Assembly: GCA_030295235.1 (NCBI GenBank)
Contig: AP026162.1
Span: forward strand, 2,170,001-2,234,000
Source of the DNA: Fistulifera solaris
Taxonomy: Eukaryota > Bacillariophyta > Bacillariophyceae > Naviculales > Stauroneidaceae
Length of the DNA stretch: 64,000 bases
Direction: 5' to 3'
Part shown: positions 38,950 to 49,755 of the stretch, in pieces
Layout: each line of letters begins with the position of its first letter
How positions within the stretch are numbered: the first letter of the stretch is position 1
Position numbers and translations under genes: made by a program
The notes under the pieces: model-generated
Told to the model about the DNA's origin: nothing
What the model saw: only the letters and a program-made list of their open reading frames with translations
Database searches by the model: none

Positions 38950-41940
38950 ATGTCATCCGTCCCAGTTATCAAGCGAGAAGATGGTGGAGAGCAGTCGTCG
39001 AGTCTACAGCAATTGCCGGCAAGTAAAACGACTACAAAGCTCGCCGGTCGCCAAACATCATCCGGTGAAATTTCGCTAGTGTCCGACCACAAGAAAGAGC
39101 CCCCTATTTCCATTGATCCCTCGGATGGTCTTGCGATTAGAGAATCTCTATCCGGCGAGGCTGGCGTATCTACCTCACCGTCTGCGGAAGATGAAGAAAT
39201 TCAGCTCGCCAAGGCAATGGTTTTAGCCATGCAAAGCAATCCGAACGCGACCCCCGATGAAATTCATGCGATGCTCGCCAAGGAAGGCATGCAAAGACCG
39301 TCATTCACCGCTTCAAAAGAGTCCTCCAACTCACAGCCCTTGATTCCAGGACGTCTTATGGCCAACTTGATAGCGAATCCGTTCTCGTCGTCCATCTCTT
39401 CGGCCGGTAATACGTTCAAAGAAATAAATTGGGACAAGGCGCTCAAAGGATTGGATGACATGCTGACAGAGGGCGTCTCAAAACTGGAAGAAGTTGGTAA
39501 TTCGCTCGGGCTTCCAAACGCCAAGCCTCCTCCCGTGCCACCGCCAGTTAAAACAAACCCACCAGAGGAAACGGAAAAGCCGAAACCCGCTGGAGGACTC
39601 AAGCGGTCCTTTACTGGTAAAAATAAATCTCTTCGCACTCCACCAATCAGTCCAGTTGACGGAGATAAACCTGTCTTGACACAAGTGCTATCAGACGCAC
39701 CGACTTTAGGATCGCTAAAGGATTCAAAATCCAAGTTTGAATCTCCCATGAAGCCACCCCGATTCGACTGAGTGGGCTTGCGTGGAAAAGACGCGGTGGG
39801 ATGGGCAAATTCTCTTCGACGGCGGCATGGGAAAGGCGCCGCATTGAATTGCAAGGAAACATTTTGCTCTATTACTTACGTGACGCATCCGAAGAAATCA
39901 CGACGGGAAGTGACTACATTTCTCCTACCAAAAGCTTATCGGCGGATGAAGACCAATCCCCTGAGGGAATAGTTATAACAAAAAGAGCTACTTGGTTGGA
40001 ACAGGCAGCGCAAAACTGGATTGCCGGCTCTGATGACCCTACGCTCCGCGAGGTTACATTGATTTGGTCAAGGAAAAGGCTACTGTTCAAGCTACAACCG
40101 GCGATTCCGGGTGTCCATCGCCCTTCGCTATCAGCATCAAAGTCCGAGGGGAGACAAAGTGGAAGTTGTGCTTCGATCACCATCGTTCACAGATGGAATG
40201 GCTTGTCGCTATTACTGATATAGTCGTTCAAAATAGCGTTGATCAGTATAACGCCTTGCTACTGCAGGCCGCAGACCCGGCTTACCAAAATGAAACTGCA
40301 GTGTTCCGTCCACCATCGGTCGAAAAGCCTCCGTCCAAAGATAATGAGAAATCACATCGGCTTTGGATGACGGAGCCGTATTCAGTATCGAGTTTTAACG
40401 GCGGAAAGAATGACGCTTTTGATAGAGATGGCGCGGATAGATCTCCATCTGACGGCATAGACGATTCGGAGAGGTCAAAAATGGCAGGGTCGGAAACACA
40501 TGTCAGCCCTGAAATTGACGTCGCTCTGGATTTAGCTAATTCGTCGGACAGATGGAAGATTCCAGAGAAGCATCTACTGTACGTGTTCGGAGTTATTAAC
40601 GTGTCACTGATTTACGCACGTGCGTCATCAACAAGTCTAGAAGGCTTCTGGTATCTTGTATCACTTGCAAACCTCGGCATTTATCTGTGTTTGTCGAAAG
40701 AGAGTAGTCAAGATACCCGCTTAATTCATGCGAAAGTTTCGACAATAGGTGCAAAAGGAGGAAACGTCAAGGCTTTAGTGGATGGTCTGTGTCGAGGGGT
40801 TCCTTCTGTAGGTGTGGCTGGGGCGGAGAAAACGAAAGGTTTTGTTCCGCAGGCAGGATCTACGACGGTGCGCATTGAAAACCCATCTGATCCTCCTGTA
40901 AATGAAAAGAATGAGCATTTTGTTGGGTGGAAGGTGGATCGCGGAGATTCCCTTTTGGTTCGGTCACATGGTTATTTGTCGACGAAAAGAAGGTTCCATC
41001 CCCTGGAGAGCTGTACGACTGTATTCACATGGATGCTTTCGAATCACCGCACCGTTATCCCGACATGGGAGCTCGCGTACAGTTACCAGAAGTGAAATAT
41101 GACGACGGTGACGTCAAGAAAACGTGGAGGGCTCCTGACATTTTTATTGTCAGCATAGCGTTGCCGACAGACCCTCCGAAGCTGGGCAGCAGCAGCAGTG
41201 ATGGTGGTGGCTACACGATCACGGCATACTTTCGAATGAAGCAAAAAACGCGGGATATTTTAAAGCGAGTCACGGCGGAAGGCTACGATGTAACATCAGA
41301 GAAAGTCGGCGATCCACAAAAGAGCCAGGTGAACGCTGTGCGATTGTTTGAAGAGTGGTGTAGACGAGCGCCGACCGATGGCAAGTTTCAGTCCCGGTTT
41401 AAAATCGTTCCTAATGCGCACAACCTCAAAGAAATCGGGATGCCGGTAAGTATCAGGCAGTAGAATTATTGTTTGTCTCGTCAAGACGCTTGTCTTATTT
41501 CTTTGCGCTTATCAAATTTCTCTACAAAGGGATGGATAGCGAAGTACAATGGCACGCCTTTCCTCATCAAGCGCCCTGGTCAAACGGGTTTCTTGTTTTC
41601 CCACCCTGAACTTTCGTGCATGGAATTCGACGTGTCGCTTCATGTGTTTCCGTATCTTGCAAAGCAAGCAATTTGCTTCATGAAAGAAAGCTTTTCCGGA
41701 AGACATTGGTTACGTTTGGTTTTGTTATTGAGGGGCGAACCGACGATGAGGTAAGTTCATTTTGGGTTGTTCATACTGCAAACTCTGAAGTATGATACTC
41801 ACGGGTTCCCCCTCCAGCTTCCTGAGTGCTTGATAGGGCTATTCCAGTTGTGCTATCCAGACCCGCAATACGCTATTCAAGCCGCAGACTTTTTTCAGTG
41901 GGAAGGCACAGCGATCATTTTAATGCGGGTACATTCATGA
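38950..41940 (+). CDS. EDR2-like PH-DUF1336 protein; four frame breaks
   Basis: N-terminal 250 residues are mostly disordered, with a UIM-like helix (EDEEIQLAKAMVLAMQ). A PH domain follows: LSGLAWKRRGGMGKFSSTAAWERRRIEL, ILLYYLRD, KWKLCFDHHRSQMEWLVAITDIV. Next come two hydrophobic helices (LLYVFGVINVSLIYA; FWYLVSLANLGIYLCL) and then the DUF1336 (EDR2 C-terminal) domain: VRSHGYLSTKKKVPS, YDCIHMDAFES, FSHPE..CMEFDVSLHVFPYLAKQA, LVTFGFVIEGRTDDELPECLIGLFQL. Introns: 41446-41529 and 41751-41817, both with GTAAGT donors. The frame breaks at about 39751, 40059, 40985 and 41690, each needing one base. Restored length about 947 residues. Plant EDR2 is a PI4P-binding PH-START-DUF1336 protein limiting cell death; I do not see a START domain here. 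Confidence 0.8.
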
Positions 41941-42133
41941 ACCTACAACCACGAAGCTTTTTTAAAAGCGAAGACTTTAAAAGGATAGCGGTGTTAATTA
42001 CTTTTAAAAGATTTTGTTGACAAATTCATCATTTATTATCATCATTTATTATAGAGGGTAGTGATTTCGATTGAATCGCTTTTTAGTGTACTTATCTCGC
42101 TCAAGTTTGCGGTCTCCTCGCTGGTCAGAATGT

Positions 42134-42939
42134 CTACTCAACTTTTATTCTCGAACCTCTTAAAATCTTGTTAACATTATTACTCAGCTCAAGTCTATTC
42201 TTTTGATTCCCTCGAAGCATCGTCTTCGACTCGAGCAGACATAGAAGGTCTTGGACGACAACCATACAGTCCGCTTCCACAAGCTGGCTACTTCGACTGG
42301 AAAGTTCAAATATGAGTTTTCGGGGACTCTCTGAGCAATCGATTATTGCAAGTAATGCAAAGTATGCTTCCTCGTCGTATAATGTGAGACACGCCTGATC
42401 CCCTTTTGTCGCAACTCCCATTGAATATAGCGGTCGGTTTCTTCAACAAAAGACAGGGCCCAGTGCTTGCACTCCGTCCAAATGATTTGATCTTGTTTCA
42501 ATGATTTTTGATCACATCGAGGGGCAAGGCGTGCATGAATGCGTTCTAAACGTAACTGTGCTGTCTCATCCGGCGGCGCGTCTCGTAGGTCCTCGTGGTG
42601 GACCCGAAAGCCGTCATACTCGTCAATCGAGGCGTAGTCACCCACTCTTGATTCCACTTCGCCATCGTTTCTATCACGACAAATCTCGTTACTAGCTTGA
42701 AAGTAAAGAGGATCTTCTTTCTGCGTAGGAAAAGGACTGAAAACTTTCTCGCTATCATCCACTGACGGAGCAAGAAAGACATCCGATAGGCATTCAAAGT
42801 CCGCAGCGTATGAACGGTGACGATTGAATATGTTTTCCGCTGGCAAAGAAGATAATGGTGTGAAGTCTTGATGATCCCATTGGCTGGAGATCTTTCCATG
42901 ATTGAAAGCCATGTTGCGCTTGTTCCAAAGTTCTCTCAT
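42134..42939 (-). CDS. Hypothetical protein; frame break inside
   Basis: Two overlapping frames join at about 42421 (CAATGG in sense), where one more A gives RYIQMGVATKGDQACLTLYDEEAYFALLAIIDC and a protein of about 268 residues. The N-terminal half is polar and probably disordered. The middle holds a likely helix (AQLRLERIHARLAPRCDQKSLKQDQIIWTECKHWALSFVEETDRYI). The C-terminal part is helical with Leu-rich stretches (MVVVQDLLCLLESKTML). No family recognised, and no signal or membrane segment. The start could be at 42939 or at the Met nine residues later. Confidence 0.55.
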
Positions 42940-43333
42940 TCTCAGATTTCAATTCTCTATCCTTTCTCATGCTGTTTTGAGAAATGGGATGAAATAATCA
43001 TTGCTTGGTCGAACGGTTTTCTGTCGGTTTCATTCAAGTTTTTGTGATCTGTCCATTTCAAAAACGCCTGTCGTCATCAGATGTCGTATTTAAAGTAGAG
43101 GAGATAACGCTTACCGTTATGTGCGTCTTGCAATAAAATCCCACCGGTATTTTTTACTCTGATTTAGAGAGTGAGGCGCACGTTTCTCCCTCCAACCAAA
43201 TGTCCGGGTTGCTTCTCTGCGTTTTGCAATAAGAACAACCACCACTTCTTGCCGCAACGATACTTGTTGTCTAATTTACGTTATATAATCTTACCTGGTA
43301 CAGCTTGATCATTAACAAATAGTCAACTCAATC
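42940..43333. other. Divergent intergenic region
   Basis: No gene seen between the hypothetical gene (minus) and the oxidoreductase gene (plus). It should contain both promoters. Confidence 0.5.
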
Positions 43334-44552
43334 ATGGGTGAAGAATATAATACACCGCCTCCGCCGCTTGACGATCCGACGGTGGCTCATCCCTTGGAAT
43401 GCCCGCCGTTGCGATGGGGCTTGATTGGTTGCGGACGCGTGTCTCACGACTTTGCGCAGGCCCTGAGGCACATTCCGACGGCATCGATCGTCGCCTGTGC
43501 GGCGCGCGAACTGGATCGGGCGCAAGAATTTGCTACCAAACACGGCATTGTTAAAGCCTACGGTGATTACGATGAAATGTTAAAAGACCCGGCAATTGAC
43601 GTGGTGTATGTGGGAAATCTTCATGCATTTCGCCGTTCAATCGGAGAAAAGTGTTTGCTGGCGAACAAGCACGTTCTCTTGGAAAAGCCTTTGCGTGCAA
43701 ATTAGAAGATGCCGAATATTTGTGTGGCTTGGCGAAGGAGCGCAACTTGTTTCTCATGGAAGGGATGTGGACGCGATTCTTTCCAGCGTTGGAACAGGCC
43801 CGCCGGCTGGTGTTGGGGGGATCCGATGGTACAAAAGGCGCGTTCTTGGAGAAGTTTCAATGGTTCAAAGTGACTTCAATTTCAATGCAAGCGATTCGGA
43901 CCCCTATCCAACTTCCTTTTTTTACAATCGAAAATTGGGTGGAGGGGCCAGTTTGCTGGTTGGTCCATATCCTATTGCAGCAGCTCTACTCTTCTTTCCT
44001 GGCACTGGTCCTGATCAAGTGAAAGTCACTGGACTCGTGGATCCTCAAACAGGCGTTGATTTACAGGCTGCAGTTGCCATGTCGTTCCCTGCGACAAGTG
44101 ATGTTCAGCCCGCCCTGGACGAGTCGAATACGGAAGAGAACACGCCCAAGCTACCCGGCGCCGGTGTGGCTACTCTGACCTACGGATTTCTGGGTGAAAG
44201 TGAGGAAAAGACTACTGTAGTTGGATCGAAAGGCAGACTAACGATCGAAACACCTGGACATTGTCCTACGAAACTTTCAGTGACTATCAAAGGAGAAGGG
44301 CGAGGCAATGCAGTTGGTTCTCATACGTATCACTTTCCCCTTCCGGAAGATACGGAGGAAATCATTCAGGCGGGTGGATATTTCTACCCGAACAGTGCCG
44401 GCTTTTGCTATGAAGCGGCGGCGGTTGCGCGTTGTATTGCATCTGGGAAAACAGAGGCTCCGCAGTGTCCCTTGGCAGACACTCTATCCCAAATCAAAAT
44501 TCTAGATCAAGTACGAATGCAGCTGGGTTTCAAAGCCATTGACGAAGATTAA
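43334..44552 (+). CDS. Dimeric dihydrodiol dehydrogenase-like Gfo/Idh/MocA oxidoreductase; two frame breaks
   Basis: The N-terminal Rossmann fold reads LRWGLIGCGRVSHDFAQAL (GxGxxS/A nucleotide-binding motif), then ASIVACAARELDRAQEFATKHGI and DVVYVGNLHAFR, with HVLLEKPL carrying the conserved EKP lysine of the Gfo/Idh/MocA family. Then come LFLMEGMWTRFFPA and GEVSMVQSDFNFNA, the family's second-domain landmarks, and a C-terminal sheet region. These enzymes oxidise trans-dihydrodiols or pentoses such as xylose with NADP. The frame breaks at 43693 (one G short; KPLACKLEDAEYL restored) and at 43848-43849 (one G short; FLGEVSMVQSD restored). Restored length about 406 residues. The N-terminal 25 residues are proline-rich and not part of the fold. 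Substrate unknown. Confidence 0.86.
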
Positions 44553-44586
44553 CGCTTTAAAGGCTTTATTTGATATTGCTTACCCT

Positions 44587-46917
44587 TTACATCTTGTACT
44601 TCGCGGAACTACTGGATGCTCTCTCCGTTACTGAAGTCTTCGCGGCAGCTTTTGAACCGCTGGCAACAGTCTCGTGCGCTTCTTGCTGGAGCCGTTTGAA
44701 AAATGTCGTACTGCTTGAATACTCGTTCGAATCCTGCTTTCCGGTTGTGACAGTGCCACGTGATCGAGCCGCCTGAAGCTCTTCACGCATCTTTCGCTTC
44801 TCGTATGGGTTATTGAGTCCCAAACCAGGTTGTAAACGAGAGATCAACTTCTCATCAGCCTCTTTTTGTTTACGATTCTTACGTCGAGCAGCTTTCTTCG
44901 AGGATCTTAATCGCTTACGTTCTTTTTGTTCCAGTTCTGAATCAGCGCGCAGTACACTATCGCGTCCATGCTTTCGGCCGTATACCTCTTCCGGTGCCAC
45001 GCCACGGGCATCGCTTACATGCAATGGAAGTACTTCCTCCATAGCGATTGCAGGTTTCGTGACAGTTCTAACTTCAGCCTCGTCCTCAATCGGCCGAGGA
45101 GCAAATTGATAATTCGACAATGCATCAAGTTTACTGCACAAATTAGCGAACAAAGCTTTCATTTCGTTAATTGCCTTTTCCTCTTCGGTCTCCTTCTCTG
45201 CGGCGTCGACATCATATCCGGTTGCCTTTTTCAAGTATTCGCGCTCGTACAGCTCTCCTAAACTCAATTTTGACTTCTCCTGACTGACCTCTGGAAGTTC
45301 ACCCCGCTTTTTATGCCAGCTGACATCTGGGAGCTCTCTGGGGACAACGTCATCCCAATCTTCCTCGAGTACGCGCTTCTTTATCATCTCTTCAATATTC
45401 GCCGTATGTTCTACAGTGACTACGGGAGCCATTTTCGTCGCAATCTCGAACTCTGGAGTAGAATCTAGAAGAGAATTCACTGGACGATCTGACGATGTAG
45501 TTTCACCCTTCATTTGCCATGGCTTTTCAGCAAGCATATCCTTCTCTAACTGTTGAATCTGTGTCTCGAGTTTCGAGGCACTTTTGGATTTCTTGTCTTT
45601 TTGCTGTACAATCGATGATTCAGCTTTTTCCTCCATCATTCCTCTCTCATCGTCACTTCCATCACTTTCATTTTCTCCATCCTCGTCGTCAATATCCTCA
45701 TCGTCTTCTTCGTTCCATCGCACTTTTCCCTTTTCACCCGCTGAATTTTCAAACTCAAATTCATTCCAAGAATCGTCGTCATCATTACCTCCGCTCTTCT
45801 TATCGTTATGAGGTTTCCATTTGTGAAAATACTTTTTGTCGGGTTTTCCGAAGAAATCAGCGGCTGTCATGTTAATGACATCATCGTATTCATCGTCATC
45901 CTCATTATCATCTTTGACGGCATCGTCGTACAAACCGTAGAGAGCTTCAACTTCGTCATCTTCGCGATAATTCTTCCTTCTTTGCAGAGTTGCCTTTTCA
46001 AATAAGCCGGCACCTGCATCTTCATCTTCTTCGCTATCTTCCTCATCGCTATCATTATCCTTGGAACCCTCGCCGAAATCACCATCTCGTTGTTTCTGAT
46101 GAAAAGTCCTTTTGTCAATATCTTCCGTGGTGCTTTCTGGGCGCTCCTCCCCATACGCCGAGTCGGGAAGATAGCCTTCTTCTTCATCTGCAAATCCCTC
46201 CATTTCATTGATATCAAAGAACCCATTGTTGAGCTCTTCGGCTGCAGGATCTACTAACTCAGGCTCGTCGTGATCGGCATCAAGCTTGTTATTTGGATGT
46301 TCTCTCTGATTGACACCTTCAATGCTTTCTTCGTCATCCTCATCATCGTCGTCCATATCATCCATCGCACGCTCCATTCGCTCTCTCATCCTTCTTGCTT
46401 CGTCATCTTCTGGCTCATCTTCATCGTTATCTTCGTCCTCGGATGCGCGTTCTTCATCGTCCTCCAATGGCTCCTCCTCGTCAAGTTCAGATGACGAGGA
46501 GTCGTCTTCGTCCGAGTCCATATCTTCCAATAATCGAACAGACTTGGGTCCAGATTGCTTATTCGTCGCCTTTGAAACACGTTTAATGGCCTGCTTCAAC
46601 AGGGTCTGCAGGGCGACGTTCTGTAAATCCACTTGTCCCCAGAGAGTTTCGATATCGACTTTTTCTTCTTCGTCACCCATGTAAAGTTCATCCAAACCAG
46701 ACAAGCCAGACTCAGCTTCTTTGCCGATTGACTGATAAATCTTTGACAAGGCTTCGATTCGGCGAAACAACTGTTCCGTTGTTCGCATCAAAAGCGAAGA
46801 TTGGGTAGAAACATGCTCTGGCGAGTTGTTGTAAAGAAGTGAAAATGCGGCATCCTCCGGTTTTGACAGTAAAGCGACGAAATCACGTATCGAATGCAAC
46901 TCGTTCTGATCAGACAT
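44587..46917 (-). CDS. MPP10: MPP10, U3 snoRNP component of the small-subunit processome
   Basis: MPP10 binds IMP3 and IMP4 in the U3 snoRNP and is needed for early cleavage of pre-18S rRNA in the nucleolus. Family landmarks: the segment NNGFFDINEMEGFADEEEGYLP; VINMTAADFFGKPDKKYF; then LETQIQQLEKDMLAEKPWQMKGE, RPVNSLLDSTPEFE, IEEMIKKRVLEEDWDDVVP, KSKLSLGELYEREYLKKATG and the basic KKAARRKNRKQKEADEKL. Very long Asp/Glu-rich stretches separate these, as is typical. I choose the ATG at 46917 (MSDQNELHSIRDFV), giving 776 residues; the frame stays open to 46983. No intron. The whole reading frame is intact, in contrast to several neighbours. Confidence 0.9.
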   Translation of the reverse strand: MSDQNELHSIRDFVALLSKPEDAAFSLLYNNSPEHVSTQSSLLMRTTEQLFRRIEALSKIYQSIGKEAESGLSGLDELYMGDEEEKVDIETLWGQVDLQNVALQTLLKQAIKRVSKATNKQSGPKSVRLLEDMDSDEDDSSSSELDEEEPLEDDEERASEDEDNDEDEPEDDEARRMRERMERAMDDMDDDDEDDEESIEGVNQREHPNNKLDADHDEPELVDPAAEELNNGFFDINEMEGFADEEEGYLPDSAYGEERPESTTEDIDKRTFHQKQRDGDFGEGSKDNDSDEEDSEEDEDAGAGLFEKATLQRRKNYREDDEVEALYGLYDDAVKDDNEDDDEYDDVINMTAADFFGKPDKKYFHKWKPHNDKKSGGNDDDDSWNEFEFENSAGEKGKVRWNEEDDEDIDDEDGENESDGSDDERGMMEEKAESSIVQQKDKKSKSASKLETQIQQLEKDMLAEKPWQMKGETTSSDRPVNSLLDSTPEFEIATKMAPVVTVEHTANIEEMIKKRVLEEDWDDVVPRELPDVSWHKKRGELPEVSQEKSKLSLGELYEREYLKKATGYDVDAAEKETEEEKAINEMKALFANLCSKLDALSNYQFAPRPIEDEAEVRTVTKPAIAMEEVLPLHVSDARGVAPEEVYGRKHGRDSVLRADSELEQKERKRLRSSKKAARRKNRKQKEADEKLISRLQPGLGLNNPYEKRKMREELQAARSRGTVTTGKQDSNEYSSSTTFFKRLQQEAHETVASGSKAAAKTSVTERASSSSAKYKM

Positions 46918-47315
46918 AATTGTTGTGTTGTTTGTGCGATTGTTGGGTTGATCAAGAGCACCAAAGCAGCTTCTTGCTCTCATTTATGATCGCTGCGTGC
47001 GCTTTTTGTTGCGTTCAAACTTTTTTTCTTTGTTGGGTCACGGTTTGTTTTTAGTCTTGGATGATGGTTGGCTAGGCGTCGCATCCGGTTGACTTACTGA
47101 CGTGCTGAGAGTTTTCGCTAGCTAGCAGCTAGCTAAACGCTCGAGTTAAACTGTTAAACCTTACCATCTGCATGAGCTATAACTGGCTCGGGAGGCTATC
47201 AATTTCTGACCTGCTGCTAGGGATCGACTATTGAACAACAAAATAGCATGTATTTATAGTGTTATGAACAAAAAAAGAACTCTTACTTGTATGTGGACGG
47301 AGTCGTTGATGATGC
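46918..47315. other. Intergenic region, MPP10 promoter side
   Basis: No gene seen. It lies upstream of MPP10 and downstream of EngB, both on the minus strand, and holds the 17-base palindrome at 47119-47135. Confidence 0.5.
47119..47135. repeat. 17-base palindrome
   Basis: TAGCTAGC, one central A and the reverse complement GCTAGCTA, about 200 bases upstream of the MPP10 start. Confidence 0.75.
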
Positions 47316-49031
47316 TCAGAACTCAGCGGCACGTCGCAGATATTTCCAAATTTCATTTCTCCCTAGCTTTGTTTGGGCAGAAGAGAGAATCACAGGAGCT
47401 TTTGCCACGCCATTTTCTTCCATGGTCGTTTGTACCTTCTTCATCACATCCCTGGATACCTTTCCTGTATTTGTCGCCGCAGCACCCTTGACATTCTTGT
47501 CCGCCTTGGTCAAAACTATAACATATTGTACGTGAGGCGGTTTGTCCTCACTAATTTGTTTCATAATAGCTGCATCTTCATCCGTAGGTCCATGTCGAGC
47601 GTCAACTAGATGGAAAAGGACTCGCAAATTCGGACGTTTTGTTATATATAAGTGCATGAACTCTTTCCATTTCTGCTTTTGAGCGTCTGGGGCTTTGGCA
47701 TAACCAAAACCCGGCAAATCCACCATATAGAACGAATCGGCGTCTTTTTCTCCTTCCACCACGTCACCGTACTTGATCTCCTTCTCGACGCCCGCTTTGT
47801 CATTGACGGCAAAAAAATTAAATTGCTGCGTTTTCCCCGGTCGTTTGCTGACAAAGGCGATAGACTTTCGATTTGTCACCATATTCACCAAGCTCGACTT
47901 GCCCACATTCGAACGTCCAATAAAAGCCACCTCACCCCGGTCGGCAGGTGGGCACTTTTGCATGTCAACGGCTCCGGTAACGAAAACGACACGACGGATC
48001 AGTGCGTTGGATAGTTGCTCGTAAACAGTATCCGAATTCATCGGAGGAAAGGCGTTGATAGCATTCAATACCGCATAAACAAGATTGCACGGCATAGAAT
48101 CAATGTCGACGCCGACACAAGGTTGTACCGATCCATCCCTTCGTCCTGCCTCGCATTGAGCCGCACCTTTTAGTATACGACTCCACGGAATACCAATTTC
48201 CTCGTCTGTCATACCGGCTTGCACCACCAATGGTCCCATTTCGACTAATTTTCGGCACCCCAGTACAGCAAGGGAAGGTTCATTTTCGAAGAAATGCCGG
48301 GAAGCGAACGATGCCAGGGACAGTGCCCGATGTTTTAACACATCACGGACTGACGGCTGGTCGATCTCCTCGGCGGTGGGAAGCGGCAATTCATCGTCCA
48401 ATACAAACTGCGCATCCGACACATTATGAACACGCAACAAACCGCGGACAATTGCCGCGGATTCCAGGGGCAAGATCGATTGTCGATGATGTCGATATCG
48501 TTCCTCCAAGGCCAACCGCGCCAAACGGTGGTTGTTCATGTGCAGGGCCGCCACGGCCAGTCTCGCTAACAGAGAACCTCGATATCCGTAGGCGTACGTC
48601 TCATCCGTCTGTTCCAGTAAAAATCGTTCAATCGTCGCCAAATCCTGCGCGTCGTGTCGATTTTGTGCCCGTTTGATGGCCCGTATGACATCGTCCGGAG
48701 TGGACGATCGCGTCAACGCGCGGATGGCTTGAGAATTCAAATCATATGATGTACTATTCTCGTTGGGTTGTTTAAGCTCCGCAAAGTTTTGTTTTCTTCT
48801 TTGATTGTTGGACTTTGACGCGTCGTTATTATTCTTTTGCTTCTTTTGTCGTTCGAGAGCTTTTCGTTCCGGTCGAGTGAGTTTGTTGCTACCGTTGCTG
48901 GAGGTGACTCTACAAAGTATTGATTGCCTTGATAAGCGATGATGGGGTGCAAATGCGTGACATTTTGTGCATAGAATAAGAAGGATGACGAGCACACAAC
49001 GTCGAAGAGTGCTTCGGCAGACCGTATTCAT
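47316..49031 (-). CDS. engB: EngB (YihA/YsxC) GTPase with long N-terminal extension, plastid-targeted
   Basis: EngB GTPases assist assembly of the large ribosomal subunit. The GTPase domain occupies the last ~200 residues: EVAFIGRSNVGKSSLVN (P-loop), KRPGKTQQFNFF (switch I Thr region), VDLPGFGYAKAP (DxxG), VLTKADKN (TKxD) and ILSSAQTKLG (G5). The N-terminus LRRCVLVILLILCTKCHA-FAPHH is a signal peptide with a clear ASAFAP-like junction, so the protein should be imported into a plastid of secondary origin. Between lies ~300 residues of helical sequence (QAIRALTRSSTPDDVIRAIKRAQ, ARLAVAALHMNNHRLARLALEERYRHH, AAIVRGLLRVHNVSDAQFVL) reminiscent of TPR/PPR-like repeats. Bacterial EngB is only ~200 residues, so this fusion is unusual. 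571 residues, one exon. Confidence 0.92.
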   Translation of the reverse strand: MNTVCRSTLRRCVLVILLILCTKCHAFAPHHRLSRQSILCRVTSSNGSNKLTRPERKALERQKKQKNNNDASKSNNQRRKQNFAELKQPNENSTSYDLNSQAIRALTRSSTPDDVIRAIKRAQNRHDAQDLATIERFLLEQTDETYAYGYRGSLLARLAVAALHMNNHRLARLALEERYRHHRQSILPLESAAIVRGLLRVHNVSDAQFVLDDELPLPTAEEIDQPSVRDVLKHRALSLASFASRHFFENEPSLAVLGCRKLVEMGPLVVQAGMTDEEIGIPWSRILKGAAQCEAGRRDGSVQPCVGVDIDSMPCNLVYAVLNAINAFPPMNSDTVYEQLSNALIRRVVFVTGAVDMQKCPPADRGEVAFIGRSNVGKSSLVNMVTNRKSIAFVSKRPGKTQQFNFFAVNDKAGVEKEIKYGDVVEGEKDADSFYMVDLPGFGYAKAPDAQKQKWKEFMHLYITKRPNLRVLFHLVDARHGPTDEDAAIMKQISEDKPPHVQYVIVLTKADKNVKGAAATNTGKVSRDVMKKVQTTMEENGVAKAPVILSSAQTKLGRNEIWKYLRRAAEF

Positions 49032-49470
49032 GTGAAATATTTGAAGGGTAGCCCGTAGCGAAAGCTGTATTGCTGCGTTTACAAGCCAATGAAGGTCTAG
49101 TTCAGTATTTTGATTGCGACGCCGCTGATAAGCATGAGCGACAACCTAAATGGGCATGCCTTTCAAGACATGTGAGAATCATCAGAAAAAGAAAGCCAAA
49201 GCAACTTCTTCAACCGCATTATTTTTCGTCGTTGCGATGATCAACGGTGACAACGTCGTGTCACATGGAGTAGCACGCTCTACTTTATAAATCACTGTCA
49301 TGTCACGCACGTTCAGTTGTGGCGGACGCCGGAAAGGCGGATAAGTTCGATTGATTGAGGACGACGATGATTGTTAGATTCCACATATTCCAAAAAACAT
49401 ACGCTCATAACTCCATGAGAAAAGTTTTATTAAAAGGGTCAGATGTATGATGTAAACGAAGAAAAGCACT

Positions 49471-49533
49471 ATGATGCTTCGTGACTGAAAATCAGTCGTG
49501 GTCTCCGTAAACTGACATTTTGGGCTATAGTAA
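49471..49533. repeat. Single arm of the foldback repeat family
   Basis: Starts ATGATGCTTC, then GTGACTGAAAATCAGTCGTGG, ACATTTTGGG and CTATAGTAA, matching in order and spacing the arm of the element at 19339-19470. Confidence 0.65.
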
Positions 49534-49689
49534 TTCGGAACAACATAACTCCACAATAAATTTCGACATAAAAGACCTAGAAGTTCATTTCAAATGCTGT
49601 TGAAGTTATTTGGACTGTAATAAAGACTGATAAAGCTTACCATTTTTGCAATTAGAACGGAGGTGATTAAGCCGTTTGCTTCGGCGAAA

Positions 49690-49755
49690 TGATGATTCGC
49701 GACTGAAATGCAGCCGTGGTAAAGCTGATGATTCACTTTGAGGGCGATAGTAAAT
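49690..49755. repeat. Single arm of the foldback repeat family
   Basis: Starts ATGATGATTC, then GCGACTGAAATGCAGCC, TGATTCACTTTGAGGGC and GATAGTAAA. Same orientation as the copy 219 bases upstream. Confidence 0.65.

Noticed and set aside
45519-46684. Ser/Leu-rich plus-strand frames opposite MPP10
   Set aside because: Antisense of the Asp/Glu-rich stretches (GAT/GAA read as ATC/TTC); typical shadows.
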